From Tenacibaculum holothuriorum (GTDB lineage: Bacteria > Bacteroidota > Bacteroidia > Flavobacteriales > Flavobacteriaceae): a DNA stretch of 64,000 nucleotides. Positions 19,401 to 27,563 of this stretch are shown here, piece by piece. The notes under the pieces are model-generated. The model was not told where the DNA came from. It searched no databases and worked only from the letters and a program-made list of their open reading frames with translations. How positions within the stretch are numbered: the stretch's first letter is position 1; every line of letters begins with the position of its first letter. The DNA lies in assembly GCF_002120225.1 (NCBI RefSeq), contig NZ_LAPZ01000009.1, positions 25,362-89,361 on the forward strand, in the 5' to 3' direction. Both the position numbers and the translations under genes were made by a program.

Positions 19401-20155
19401 TTTTAGTAGGTTATGTACTGTTCGATAAACAAGCTGGTTTTGCAGAAGTAAGCGTTGTTGAAAATGCACAAGCATTGATTCAAGAAAAGATAGATTCTGG
19501 TGAGCTAATTGTGCCAAAAGGAATCAACTATGCATTCACAGGAACGTATGAAAATCAGTTACGAGCAGAAAAAACGCTATCTGTTGTTGTACCACTAGCA
19601 TTGGCTATCATTTTCTTAATCCTTTATTTCCAATTCCGCTCTGTGGGAACTTCATTAATGGTGTTTACAGGTATAGCAGTAGCTTTTGCAGGTGGCTTTA
19701 TAATGATATGGCTCTATGGTCAAGATTGGTTTTTAAATTTCAACTTCTTTGGGGAAAATATGCGAGACTTATTCCAAATGCATCCAATTAATTTAAGTGT
19801 AGCAGTTTGGGTTGGGTTTATCGCGCTCTTTGGTATTGCAACAGATGATGGTGTCGTAATGGCAACTTACTTAACACAAACCTTTGATAGAAACACACCA
19901 GAAAATAAAAAAGAAATTAGAGCATCGATAGTTGAGGCAGGAGAAAAACGAATCAGACCCTGTTTAATGACAACGGCTACAACAATTTTGGCATTGTTAC
20001 CAGTATTGACATCTACAGGAAGAGGAAGTGATATTATGATTCCAATGGCAATCCCAAGTTTTGGTGGAATGCTGATTGCCTTAATAACCTTATTTGTAGT
20101 TCCCGTATTATACAGCTGGAAATCTGAAGTTCAACTTAAAAGAACTGTAAAATGA
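16415..20155 (+). CDS. cusA: CusA-type heavy-metal RND efflux permease
   Basis: CusA is the proton-driven inner-membrane pump of the CusCBA tripartite exporter for Cu(I) and Ag(I). The product has an N-terminal transmembrane helix (about residues 12-32), two large periplasmic loops, and conserved RND features such as IAIGTMVDVGVILSEN and GIATDDGVVMATYL in the proton-relay helices. A methionine-rich stretch (EFMPSLNEGSFLLMPTSMPH) lies in the porter domain. At 1,246 residues it is about 200 longer than E. coli CusA. Much of the excess is a hydrophobic insert between the two halves (about residues 525-640) with several extra predicted membrane helices. Its stop overlaps the next start (ATGA). 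Confidence 0.92.
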   Translation: MLNKAIKFLIENKLVAVLLLVLFVGWGTVNAPFNWDTGFLPSNPVAVDAIPDIGENQQIVFTKWGGRSPQDIEDQITYPLTTSLLGIPGVKTIRSSSMFGFSSIYIIFEEDIEFYWSRSRILEKLNSLPSGLLPEGVNPALGPDATGLGQIFWYTLEGRDENGNVTGGWDLQELRSIQDYYVKYALSSASGVSEVASIGGYVQEYQVDVNPELMRQYNIGLHHIVKAVKESNKDIGAQTIEINNAEYLVRGLGYVKSISDIENAVVTSEDYTAIRIKDIGKVSLGPATRRGLLDKEGAEVVGAVVVARYGANPMEVINNVKEKINELSAGLPSKVLSDGRTSQVTIVPFYDRTLLIQETLGTLNEALTLEILITILVIIIMVFNLRASVLISGLLPVAVLMVFIAMKFFGVDANIVALSGIAIAIGTMVDVGVILSENIIRHLDEDDGAKPINTVVYNATAEVSGAIVTAVMTTIISFIPVFTMIGAEGKLFRPLAFTKTFALTASIIVALFLIPPFAAFLFRKKSIKNTFKYVLNGVLIALGIVAIVFGYWLGLILIAFGITALLNLKNKITDKQTNLINIIISASAIIFLLAKYWRPLGVDKSIFWNLIFVSVICFGLLGVFSLFIKYYTRILRWCLDNKLLFLSVPTAIVIAGFFIMKNTGKEFMPSLNEGSFLLMPTSMPHSGVEENKRVLQQLDMAVASIPEIETVVGKAGRTESALDPAPLSMYENIIQYKSEYMLNADGERQRYKVNEDGLFELKDGRLIHNENIAVSSSAVENKAINKSTLLNIQSSQLIEDDDGEYYRNWRPEIESPDDIWNEIVKVTKLPGVTSAPKLQPIETRLVMLQTGMRAPMGIKVKGQDLKQIEAFGVQLENIIKDAEGVKKEAVFADRIVGKPYLLIDIDREKIARYGISIQDVQDVLKVAVGGMVLTQTVEGRERYGVRVRYPRELRANPTDLQQIYVPVEKGSPVPLGELATIRYEQGPQVIKSEDTFLVGYVLFDKQAGFAEVSVVENAQALIQEKIDSGELIVPKGINYAFTGTYENQLRAEKTLSVVVPLALAIIFLILYFQFRSVGTSLMVFTGIAVAFAGGFIMIWLYGQDWFLNFNFFGENMRDLFQMHPINLSVAVWVGFIALFGIATDDGVVMATYLTQTFDRNTPENKKEIRASIVEAGEKRIRPCLMTTATTILALLPVLTSTGRGSDIMIPMAIPSFGGMLIALITLFVVPVLYSWKSEVQLKRTVK

Positions 20156-21387
20156 AATACATTAAATCAAACATAAAAATAGTCTTTGCACTTTGCTCTT
20201 TATGCTTCGTGCTTACTGCACAAAGTCAGGAGTTAGAAACACTTATTGATGTAGCCTTAAATAACAATCCTGAAATTCAAAAGTTTGAGTTGCAATACAA
20301 AAGAGCTTCCGAAAAAGTAAACGAAGTCAATACCATTCCAAACACTGAATTTGGTGTAGGTTACTTTGTGAGCGAACCGGAAACACGAACAGGAGCGCAA
20401 CGTTTTAAGGTGTCTGCAAAACAAATGTTGCCTTGGTTTGGTACAATTACTTCGAGAGAAAATTATGTGAGTTCATTAGCGGATGTAAAATATGAAGACA
20501 TTGTTATTACAAAGCGGAGGTTGATGGCTTCGGTATCACAATCCTATTATAATTTATATGCCAACAAAGAGAAGCGAAAGGTGATTACGGAAAACATTAA
20601 ATTATTGGAAACCTATGAGACATTGGCTCTAACCTCTGTTCAAGTTGGTAAAGCATCCGCTGTAGACGTATTGCGATTACAAATGCGTCAGAATGAAATG
20701 CAACAAATAAAAGATGTTTTAAGTCAGCAGTTTTTAGCAGAACAAACGAATCTTAATAATCTTTTAAATAGAGAAAATGATATTTCAGTTACTATAGTTG
20801 ATGAATTGAATATGCCTACCGTAGACTTTGAAGTTGATGTTGAAAATTTAGCATTGCATCCCGAATTGTTGAAGTATGATAAACTATTTCAGTCCATAGA
20901 GCAATCAGAATTACTTAACCAAAAAGAAAGTAGTCCTATGATTGGTTTTGGCTTGGACTATATCAATGTTTCTGAAAGGCCAGATATGAATTTCTCGGAT
21001 AACGGAAAGGATATCGTTATGCCAATGGTTTCGGTGTCAATTCCAATTTTCAATAAAAAATACAAATCTCAAACCAAGCAAAATGAACTGGAACAGCAAG
21101 AAATAACTGCTAAAAAACAGGAACGATTAAATACTCTAGAAACACTTTTAAGCAAGGCTATAAATGAGCGTATTTCTACAAGGATAAGTTATGCTACCCA
21201 AACTAAAAACCTAAAACAAGCGAAAGATGCAGAGGACATATTAATCAAAAGTTACGAAACAGGAACCATCGATTTTAATGATGTTTTGGATATTCAAGAA
21301 CTACAATTAAAGTTTCAAATAAGCCAAATAGAATCAGTTAAGAGCTATTATGTTCAAAGCACAATCATTAATTATTTAACCAATTGA
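20152..21387 (+). CDS. TolC/CusC-like outer-membrane efflux protein
   Basis: The 411-residue protein has a signal peptide (about residues 10-25, ending in AQSQE) and two long helical repeats typical of the outer-membrane efflux (TolC) family, for example RLMASVSQSYYNLYANKEKR and a C-terminal SYETGTIDFNDVLDIQELQL. It would form the outer-membrane channel for the CusA-CusB pump. It is coupled to cusA by a 4-bp overlap. No lipobox cysteine was seen, unlike E. coli CusC. Confidence 0.88.
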   Translation: MKYIKSNIKIVFALCSLCFVLTAQSQELETLIDVALNNNPEIQKFELQYKRASEKVNEVNTIPNTEFGVGYFVSEPETRTGAQRFKVSAKQMLPWFGTITSRENYVSSLADVKYEDIVITKRRLMASVSQSYYNLYANKEKRKVITENIKLLETYETLALTSVQVGKASAVDVLRLQMRQNEMQQIKDVLSQQFLAEQTNLNNLLNRENDISVTIVDELNMPTVDFEVDVENLALHPELLKYDKLFQSIEQSELLNQKESSPMIGFGLDYINVSERPDMNFSDNGKDIVMPMVSVSIPIFNKKYKSQTKQNELEQQEITAKKQERLNTLETLLSKAINERISTRISYATQTKNLKQAKDAEDILIKSYETGTIDFNDVLDIQELQLKFQISQIESVKSYYVQSTIINYLTN

Positions 21388-21390
21388 ACA

Positions 21391-22116
21391 ATGAACAAAT
21401 TAATATATATAAACGTATTAGCATTTTTGGCAATAGCCTTTATGTCCTGTAGAGATAACAACAGTAAAGTGTTCTCAACTGAAGTAAAACATTCAGGTGC
21501 TTTAAGAACTATAATGTCTGGTAACATTGAACCCGTTATTAATTTAGATACACTTTCAAAAATGAAAAACCTATACGCTCTTGGTGCTGTGGGTGACCTA
21601 AAAGGCGAAATTCAAATATTTGATGGTCAACCAAGCAACAGTTTTGTGGTTGATAGTAGTTTACAGATTAAAGATTCTTACAACTTAAAAGCATCTCTAT
21701 TAGTATATGCAGAAATTGAAGCGTGGGATTCTTTTCAAATTGAGAATAGTAAAACAAAAAGTGATTTAGAAAAGCAAATTTTTAAAACCGCCGCAAATAG
21801 TGGAATTGATACAGAAAAACCGTTTCCTTTCCTATTAGCAGGTACTATCGCTTCTGTAGATTGGCACGTTATAAATTGGAAAGATGGCGACACTATCCAC
21901 AATCACAAAAAGCATAAAGAGTCTGGTTTAAATGGAACTCTGCAAAATCGAGAAGTTCAAATTATAGGATTCTATTCCTCAAAACATAAAGCAGTTTTTA
22001 CCCATCATACCACCAATATGCATATACATTTTAAAACGACTGATAATACAATTGCAGGCCATATTGATGATTTATTATTAAATCAAACTGTAATATTAAA
22101 ACTACCAAAACGATGA
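21391..22116 (+). CDS. Acetolactate-decarboxylase-like lipoprotein in copper operon
   Basis: The 241-residue product starts with a lipoprotein signal peptide (lipobox-like IAFMSC near residue 20). The rest matches the fold pattern of alpha-acetolactate decarboxylase: GALRTIMSG near residue 36, LYALGAVGDLKGEIQIFDGQ near residue 57, and a C-terminal NMHIHFKT...GHIDD. The two histidines of HIH and the later GH correspond to the zinc ligands of the enzyme family. A secreted, lipid-anchored decarboxylase makes little metabolic sense, so the domain may instead bind copper or have an unknown role. It sits 3 bp after cusC and overlaps copA by 4 bp, so it is an integral operon member. Confidence 0.75.
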   Translation: MNKLIYINVLAFLAIAFMSCRDNNSKVFSTEVKHSGALRTIMSGNIEPVINLDTLSKMKNLYALGAVGDLKGEIQIFDGQPSNSFVVDSSLQIKDSYNLKASLLVYAEIEAWDSFQIENSKTKSDLEKQIFKTAANSGIDTEKPFPFLLAGTIASVDWHVINWKDGDTIHNHKKHKESGLNGTLQNREVQIIGFYSSKHKAVFTHHTTNMHIHFKTTDNTIAGHIDDLLLNQTVILKLPKR

Positions 22117-24611
22117 AACATACCTATCACATACACGGAATGACCTGTAACGGTTGCAGAAATCACGTAGAAAGCACCCTTTCTAAAGTGAAAAGTGTTA
22201 CCAATGTTTCGGTCGATTTAGAAAAGGCTGAAGCAACTATTGAAATGGAATCACACATTTCTATTGAAACCTTTCAAGAAGCTTTAAAAAACGATGGTGG
22301 TAAATATACTATTCATAATCAAGATGAACATCGTCATACCAAAGTAGAAAAGGAAGAACCGTCAAAGGGAAAAGGAACTGGTACATTTTATTGCCCTATG
22401 CATTGCGAAGGTGATAAAACTTATGAGAAACCAGGTGATTGTCCAGTTTGTGGAATGAATTTAGTTGAAGAGCAGAATCTTTCAACCACGTCTAAGACAC
22501 AATACACCTGTCCGATGCATCCAGAAATTGTCAAGGACAAACCAGGAAGCTGTCCTATTTGCGGGATGGAATTGGTGCCTATCCAACCAGACCTTTCTGC
22601 TGAAGAAAAAACTTACAATAGATTACTGAAGAAGTTTTGGATAGCCTTAGCATTTACATTGCCTATATTTTTAATAGCGATGAGTGAGATGATTCCTAAC
22701 AACCCATTGTATGCTTTAATGGAACAAAAATGGTGGAATTGGGTTCAATTTACCATTTCCATCCCGGTAGTTTTCTATGCTACGTGGATGTTTTTTGAAC
22801 GTGCTTATCGAAGTATTGCTACTTGGAATCTCAATATGTTTACACTTATTGGTATAGGCGCAGGTGTATCTTGGTTGTTTAGTGTTTTTGGAATGCTATT
22901 CCCTGACTTTTTCCCAGCACAGTTTAAAACCGAATCTGGTGCGGTACACGTCTATTTTGAAGCGGCTACCGTTATACTCACCTTAGTACTAATGGGGCAG
23001 GTTTTAGAAGCGCGAGCGCATAGCAAAACAAATTCGGCAGTAAAGGAATTATTGAAGCTTGCGCCTAACAATGCAACAAGAGTTGTAAACGGGCAGGAAG
23101 AACAAGTGTCCATCGAGCAAATTGAAAAAGGAGACATTCTACGTGTCAAGCCAGGTGACAAAATACCAGTGGATGGCATTCTCATAGAGGGATATACTAC
23201 CGTTGATGAATCTATGATTTCAGGTGAACCCATACCTATAAACAAAGCCGAAAATGATGTTGTAAGTAGTGGTACTATTAATGGTAATCAGTCTTTCTTG
23301 ATGAAAGCCGAAAAAGTAGGTAGTGATACCTTGCTTTCCCAAATTATACATATGGTTAATGATGCCAGTCGTAGTCGAGCACCTATTCAAAAACTGGCAG
23401 ATACGGTATCTGGTTATTTTGTTCCTATTGTGGTTATTATTGCTGTAATAACATTTGGTGTTTGGGCGATTTGGGGGCCCGAACCAGCTTATGTTTATGC
23501 TCTAGTAAATGCCATAGCTGTGTTAATAATAGCTTGTCCTTGTGCTTTAGGATTAGCCACGCCAATGTCGGTTATGGTTGGTGTTGGAAAAGGTGCACGC
23601 AATGGCGTACTTATAAAAAATGCAGAGGCTTTAGAGAAAATGGACAAGGTGGATACATTGATAGTCGATAAAACAGGAACGATTACCGAAGGAAAGCCAA
23701 CAGTAGAGAAGATAGGCTCATTTGTAGACCGCTTTCGCGAAAGCGAATTAATTCAACTCATAGCTTCATTAAATAGTTCTAGTGAGCATCCACTTGCCGA
23801 AGCTACTGTCAAATATGGAAAAGAGCAGAATGTACAAATCGATAAAGTAGATGATTTTAGTGCAGTTACAGGAAAAGGCGTTGAAGGAATAGTAAACGGT
23901 AAAAAGCTCGCTCTAGGAAACGATAAAATGATGGAATATGCTAAAGCAACCATTTCATCAACTATAAAAGATGAAGCTCAATCATTTCAAAAACAAGGAA
24001 AAACAGTTTCGTACTTATCCATTGAAGGTGAAGTTGTAGGCTATGTAGTTATTGGCGATAGAATAAAGGAAACAAGCGCAAAGGCTATTAAAGAATTAAA
24101 AAACAAAGGGATTGATGTAGTGATGCTCACTGGTGACAATCATAATACTGCACAAGCTGTTGCTTCAGCATTAAATCTTACACATTTTAAGGCAGGAATG
24201 TTACCAGAAAATAAACAAGAAGAAGTTAAAAAATTACAAGAACAAGGACACGTTGTGGCGATGGCAGGCGATGGTATTAATGATGCACCAGCATTGGCAA
24301 AAAGCGATGTAGGTATTGCAATGGGTACAGGAACAGATGTAGCAATTGAAAGTGCAATGATAACCTTGGTTAAAGGTGATTTGCACGGAATTGTAAAAGC
24401 AAGAAACTTAAGCGATGCTGTTATGAAAAATATTAAGCAAAACCTATTTTTTGCACTTATTTATAACACTTTAGGAATACCCGTCGCAGCAGGAGTGTTA
24501 TTCCCATTCTTTGGCATTTTACTATCACCAATGATAGCGGCGTTAGCAATGAGTTTTAGTTCTGTTTCAGTAATAGTAAACGCGTTAAGATTAAGAAATA
24601 AGAAAATATAA
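22113..24611 (+). CDS. copA: Cu(I)-type P1B ATPase (CopA family) with extra metal-binding domains
   Basis: This 832-residue ATPase would export Cu(I) from the cytoplasm. An HMA domain comes first (GMTCNGCRNHV near residue 9), followed by two short Cys/His heavy-metal-binding modules (YCPMHCEGD...CPVCGMN near residue 92 and YTCPMHPE...CPICGME near 131). The membrane core has the CPC motif (IIACPCALGLATP near residue 473), the phosphorylation site VDKTGTITEGKP near 519, the TGE-equivalent ISGEP, the nucleotide-binding SEHPLAEA and the hinge GDGINDAPAL. All catalytic motifs look intact. A palindrome copy lies within the nucleotide-domain coding sequence at 23,730, encoding RFRESE. Confidence 0.93.
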   Translation: MKHTYHIHGMTCNGCRNHVESTLSKVKSVTNVSVDLEKAEATIEMESHISIETFQEALKNDGGKYTIHNQDEHRHTKVEKEEPSKGKGTGTFYCPMHCEGDKTYEKPGDCPVCGMNLVEEQNLSTTSKTQYTCPMHPEIVKDKPGSCPICGMELVPIQPDLSAEEKTYNRLLKKFWIALAFTLPIFLIAMSEMIPNNPLYALMEQKWWNWVQFTISIPVVFYATWMFFERAYRSIATWNLNMFTLIGIGAGVSWLFSVFGMLFPDFFPAQFKTESGAVHVYFEAATVILTLVLMGQVLEARAHSKTNSAVKELLKLAPNNATRVVNGQEEQVSIEQIEKGDILRVKPGDKIPVDGILIEGYTTVDESMISGEPIPINKAENDVVSSGTINGNQSFLMKAEKVGSDTLLSQIIHMVNDASRSRAPIQKLADTVSGYFVPIVVIIAVITFGVWAIWGPEPAYVYALVNAIAVLIIACPCALGLATPMSVMVGVGKGARNGVLIKNAEALEKMDKVDTLIVDKTGTITEGKPTVEKIGSFVDRFRESELIQLIASLNSSSEHPLAEATVKYGKEQNVQIDKVDDFSAVTGKGVEGIVNGKKLALGNDKMMEYAKATISSTIKDEAQSFQKQGKTVSYLSIEGEVVGYVVIGDRIKETSAKAIKELKNKGIDVVMLTGDNHNTAQAVASALNLTHFKAGMLPENKQEEVKKLQEQGHVVAMAGDGINDAPALAKSDVGIAMGTGTDVAIESAMITLVKGDLHGIVKARNLSDAVMKNIKQNLFFALIYNTLGIPVAAGVLFPFFGILLSPMIAALAMSFSSVSVIVNALRLRNKKI
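23730..23745. repeat. CGCTTTCGCGAAAGCG palindrome, copy 2 (inside copA)
   Basis: A 16-bp perfect palindrome within the P-type ATPase gene, in a different reading frame from the copies in abiEii and traN (here it encodes R-F-R-E-S). Confidence 0.9.
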
Positions 24612-24615
24612 CATT

Positions 24616-26388
24616 ATGAAAAAATATATAATTTATTCAGGTATATTAATAGCAGGGCTACTATTAGGTTGGTTGCTGTTTGGCAGCTCATCAAAAGAGG
24701 AACAAGAACATAACCACGATGCGCTTACAGAAACCAATCAAATATGGACGTGTTCTATGCATCCACAAATTATGCAGCCAGAACCAGGTGATTGTCCTAT
24801 TTGTGGAATGGATTTAATTCCTGCACAAAGTGGAAGTGATGGCTTGTTGGCAGACCAATTCAAACTTACAAAAAATGCAATGGCATTAGCCGATATTCAA
24901 ACAACCATAGTCGGTAAAGGAAATATTGATGGCAACACGATTAAATTATCAGGTAAAATTGCTGAAAATGAAGAAGCCAATGTAGCACAGGTAAGCTATT
25001 TTTCGGGTAGAATAGAACGATTGAATATTAGTTTTACAGGTGAAAAAATCCGTAAAGGCCAATTATTGGCAACCATCTATTCACCAGAACTCTATGCAGC
25101 ACAACAAGAATTGATAACGGCGGCTTCTTTAAAAGAATCGCAACCTGCATTATACAACGCAGTTCGAAATAAATTAAAGTTGTGGAAACTCTCTGATAAT
25201 CAAATTAATCAGATTGAAGAAACCAAAAAAGTAAAAGAAAACTTTCCAGTTTATGCGACCGTTTCAGGCACAGTTACCGAAAAATTAGTAGAACAAGGCG
25301 ATTATGTAAAACAAGGTCAACCATTGTTGAAAATTGCAAATCTAAATACGGTTTGGGCAAATTTTGATGTATATGAAAATCAAATAGAATTATTTAAAAA
25401 GGGACAAAAAGTTTTAGTGACTACAAACGCTTATGCTAATAGTGAGTTTAAAGGAAAAGTAGATTTTATTGACCCAATTTTAAATACGAAAACAAGAACA
25501 GTCACCTTGCGAGTAGTACTTAGTAATAAAAATGATTTATTTAAGCCAGGAATGTTCGTTACCGCAAATATTGATGGTGCGGAAAATAAAAACAGAGAAG
25601 TATTGACAATACCAGCATCAGCTATTCTTTGGACAGGTGAACGCTCTGTAGTCTATTTAAAAGTTAATCCAGACCAGACAATATTTGAAATGCGTGAAGT
25701 TGTTTTAGGCAATCAAATTGGTAATGAATATGAAGTTTTAGAGGGCTTGTTTGTTGGTAATGAAATTGTGACCAATGGTACATTTACTGTTGATGCAGCT
25801 GCGCAATTACAAGGGAAAAAGTCTATGATGAATAAGGTTGGTGGTAGAACTATGACTGGTCACGAGGGACATTTAGGAATGAATAATAGTTCATCAAATG
25901 AAGAAAGTGACCATACCAATATGAATGAAAGATTGGTAGTATCAGAGAAATTTCAAGGACAATTAAAAATTGTTTTCAATGATTATATCAATTTAAAAGA
26001 TGCCTTGGTGAAAGAAGATTCTAAAAACACTACGGTTAATGCAACAAGTTTATTAAAAAATTTAGCCAAAGTAGATATGAAATTGTTGTCGGACAAAACT
26101 GCTCACAAACATTGGATGTCATTAGCAAATAAGATAAAATCTTCTTCAAGTTCTATTTCTAAAACTTCCGATATAAAAACACAAAGAGACTATTTTAAAC
26201 ATCTATCATCACACTTGATAAACGCAGTTCAACTGTTTGGTGTTAAGGAAAAAGTGTATGTGGAATTTTGCCCTATGGCAGACAACAACAATGGCGCATA
26301 CTGGTTGAGTAAAGAGGAAAAAGTAATCAATCCATATTTTGGTGAAGCAATGCTAACCTGTGGAGAAGTAAAGCAAGTAATAAAATAA
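24616..26388 (+). CDS. cusB: CusB-like RND periplasmic adaptor with metal-binding and DUF3347 domains
   Basis: CusB links CusA to the outer-membrane channel. The 590-residue protein has an N-terminal signal anchor (about residues 5-22), a heavy-metal-binding module WTCSMHPQIM...CPICGMDL near residue 50 like those in the neighbouring ATPase, then the lipoyl/barrel-sandwich and beta-barrel segments of membrane-fusion proteins (SGTVTEKLVEQGDYVKQGQP near 218). A His-rich linker (GHEGHLGMNN) is followed by a C-terminal DUF3347-like domain ending VEFCPMADNNNGAYW, a further metal-site candidate. It starts 4 bp after copA. Confidence 0.9.
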   Translation: MKKYIIYSGILIAGLLLGWLLFGSSSKEEQEHNHDALTETNQIWTCSMHPQIMQPEPGDCPICGMDLIPAQSGSDGLLADQFKLTKNAMALADIQTTIVGKGNIDGNTIKLSGKIAENEEANVAQVSYFSGRIERLNISFTGEKIRKGQLLATIYSPELYAAQQELITAASLKESQPALYNAVRNKLKLWKLSDNQINQIEETKKVKENFPVYATVSGTVTEKLVEQGDYVKQGQPLLKIANLNTVWANFDVYENQIELFKKGQKVLVTTNAYANSEFKGKVDFIDPILNTKTRTVTLRVVLSNKNDLFKPGMFVTANIDGAENKNREVLTIPASAILWTGERSVVYLKVNPDQTIFEMREVVLGNQIGNEYEVLEGLFVGNEIVTNGTFTVDAAAQLQGKKSMMNKVGGRTMTGHEGHLGMNNSSSNEESDHTNMNERLVVSEKFQGQLKIVFNDYINLKDALVKEDSKNTTVNATSLLKNLAKVDMKLLSDKTAHKHWMSLANKIKSSSSSISKTSDIKTQRDYFKHLSSHLINAVQLFGVKEKVYVEFCPMADNNNGAYWLSKEEKVINPYFGEAMLTCGEVKQVIK

Positions 26389-26408
26389 TAACAATTAAAT
26401 TTTAAACA

Positions 26409-26807
26409 ATGAAGAATGTAATTTTAAGTATAGCTATTATAATGGCTATAGGTTTAACAAGTTGTAAAAACGAAACCAAAAAAGAAACTGAATCGTCAAC
26501 TACTGAAATGGCTAAAGAAATAGCTATGACAGATTTGTCTTTTGGTGTAAGAGGTAATTGCGGTATGTGCAAAAATACTATTGAAAAAGCAGCCACTAGT
26601 GTTGATGGTGTAGCAAGTGCAAATTGGGATGTCGATAAAAAGAAGATTGATGTTTCTTTTGATGATACCAAAACAAATGCAATGGCCATACATAAAGCAA
26701 TCGCATCTTCAGGTTATGATACCGAAAAAGTTGCAGGAAATGAAGAAGCCTATAAAAATTTACCAGGTTGTTGTCAATACGACCACGAAATGGCTATGAA
26801 TCAGTAG
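26409..26807 (+). CDS. Small secreted HMA-domain copper-binding lipoprotein
   Basis: The 132-residue protein has a lipoprotein-type signal peptide (lipobox GLTSC near residue 19) and one HMA ferredoxin-like domain with the motif RGNCGMCKNTIEKA, giving the CxxC copper ligand pair. The tail GCCQYDHEMAM adds Cys, His and Met ligands. It is the last gene of the copper operon and is followed by a strong terminator. It may be a periplasmic copper chaperone feeding CusB or CusA. Confidence 0.85.
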   Translation: MKNVILSIAIIMAIGLTSCKNETKKETESSTTEMAKEIAMTDLSFGVRGNCGMCKNTIEKAATSVDGVASANWDVDKKKIDVSFDDTKTNAMAIHKAIASSGYDTEKVAGNEEAYKNLPGCCQYDHEMAMNQ

Positions 26808-26845
26808 GGAAAATAAGATTTGAGGACCAATCAGCCATTTACAAT

Positions 26846-26876
26846 AAAGAGCTCTTTTTAGGGCTCTTTTTTTATT
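26846..26876 (+). terminator. Terminator of the copper operon
   Basis: The arms AAAGAGC (26,846-26,852) and GCTCTTT (26,863-26,869) pair perfectly and continue into a T-rich tail, 39 bases after the last copper gene. Confidence 0.8.
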
Positions 26877-27016
26877 TACCCACTCAGCACATTCCCTTCA
26901 TTCCACGCTTGCCTGCTGAAAAAGGCCGGCAACCACTACATTCCAGGAAAAGAGCTTCACTACACAGGTCTTGGACACAATCCACAATTTCAGCTTTCCA
27001 TTCCGTTAACCCTTCC
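26876..27016. repeat. Imperfect ~140-bp direct repeat, right copy flanking copper cassette
   Basis: Starting TACCCACTCAGCACATTCCC, this segment aligns along its length with 15,697-15,838 in the same orientation, with scattered substitutions and small indels. It begins directly after the copper-operon terminator. The remaining bases to 27,203 hold no gene that I can support. Confidence 0.8.
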
Positions 27017-27203
27017 CGATGCTCTGGAAAGTAACACTACATTCCCGAGCCAAAATTGCGAATTGAGTCCGCTTTTCATCGGAAAGACATCATTTCGGTT
27101 TTCTTAACAGTATTTACGGTAAGCCCTTCTTGAGTGCTTCCTCGAAAATTCTTAAAAACCGAACCGTTGTCTTACACATTTTAAGGGGTTTATAATGGAT
27201 AAA

Positions 27204-27238
27204 GCCTGTATTGTTTTTCGGGTCGTCGAAAAACAGGC
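27204..27238. repeat. Hairpin in the pre-ssb non-coding region
   Basis: GTTTTTCG (27,213-27,220) and CGAAAAAC (27,227-27,234) pair perfectly around a 6-base loop, and GCCT/AGGC flank them with a short bulge. There is no T-run. It may be part of a larger structured region with 27,344-27,454. Confidence 0.45.
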
Positions 27239-27343
27239 AGTACATAACCAATTCTAACTTAACTACAGCTGCTTATTTCGCTTAACTGTCGGTACGCTCA
27301 AACGCAACTGCGTTTAAGAGAATTGCTAATGCCCTTATGGAAC

Positions 27344-27454
27344 TTGTCAAGACTATACAAGTTTTAGAGTAAAATAAGGTTTCTACTTCCTTGAAAATGC
27401 GAGCATTTTTCTACGTCGCAAACACACCTGATTTTACCCTAAAAGTCTTGACAA
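27344..27454. repeat. Large nested inverted repeat upstream of tandem ssb genes
   Basis: The outer arms TTGTCAAGACT (27,344-27,354) and AGTCTTGACAA (27,444-27,454) are perfectly complementary. Inside them TTTTAGAGTAAAAT (27,362-27,375) pairs with ATTTTACCCTAAAA (27,431-27,444) with one mismatch, then AGGT with ACCT (27,426-27,429). The core holds AAAATGC GA GCATTTT. The result is a long compound stem with a one-sided bulge. It has no coding capacity. A single-strand origin, a transfer-related site or a structured RNA are all possible. Confidence 0.6.
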
Positions 27455-27563
27455 AACCCACTCTATCCATTGTGCGGTGCACGAAAGAAAAGAACAAACA
27501 CCCCTTAAAATTTAATCTGTTTTAAATCAATAGGGAAAGTACAAATCACTCAAACATTTTAAT

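Noticed and set aside
26768..27034. 88-codon plus-strand frame spanning the end of the copper operon and the right direct repeat
   Set aside because: It overlaps the real HMA gene in another frame and runs through a terminator and the non-coding repeat; the left repeat copy does not keep the frame.
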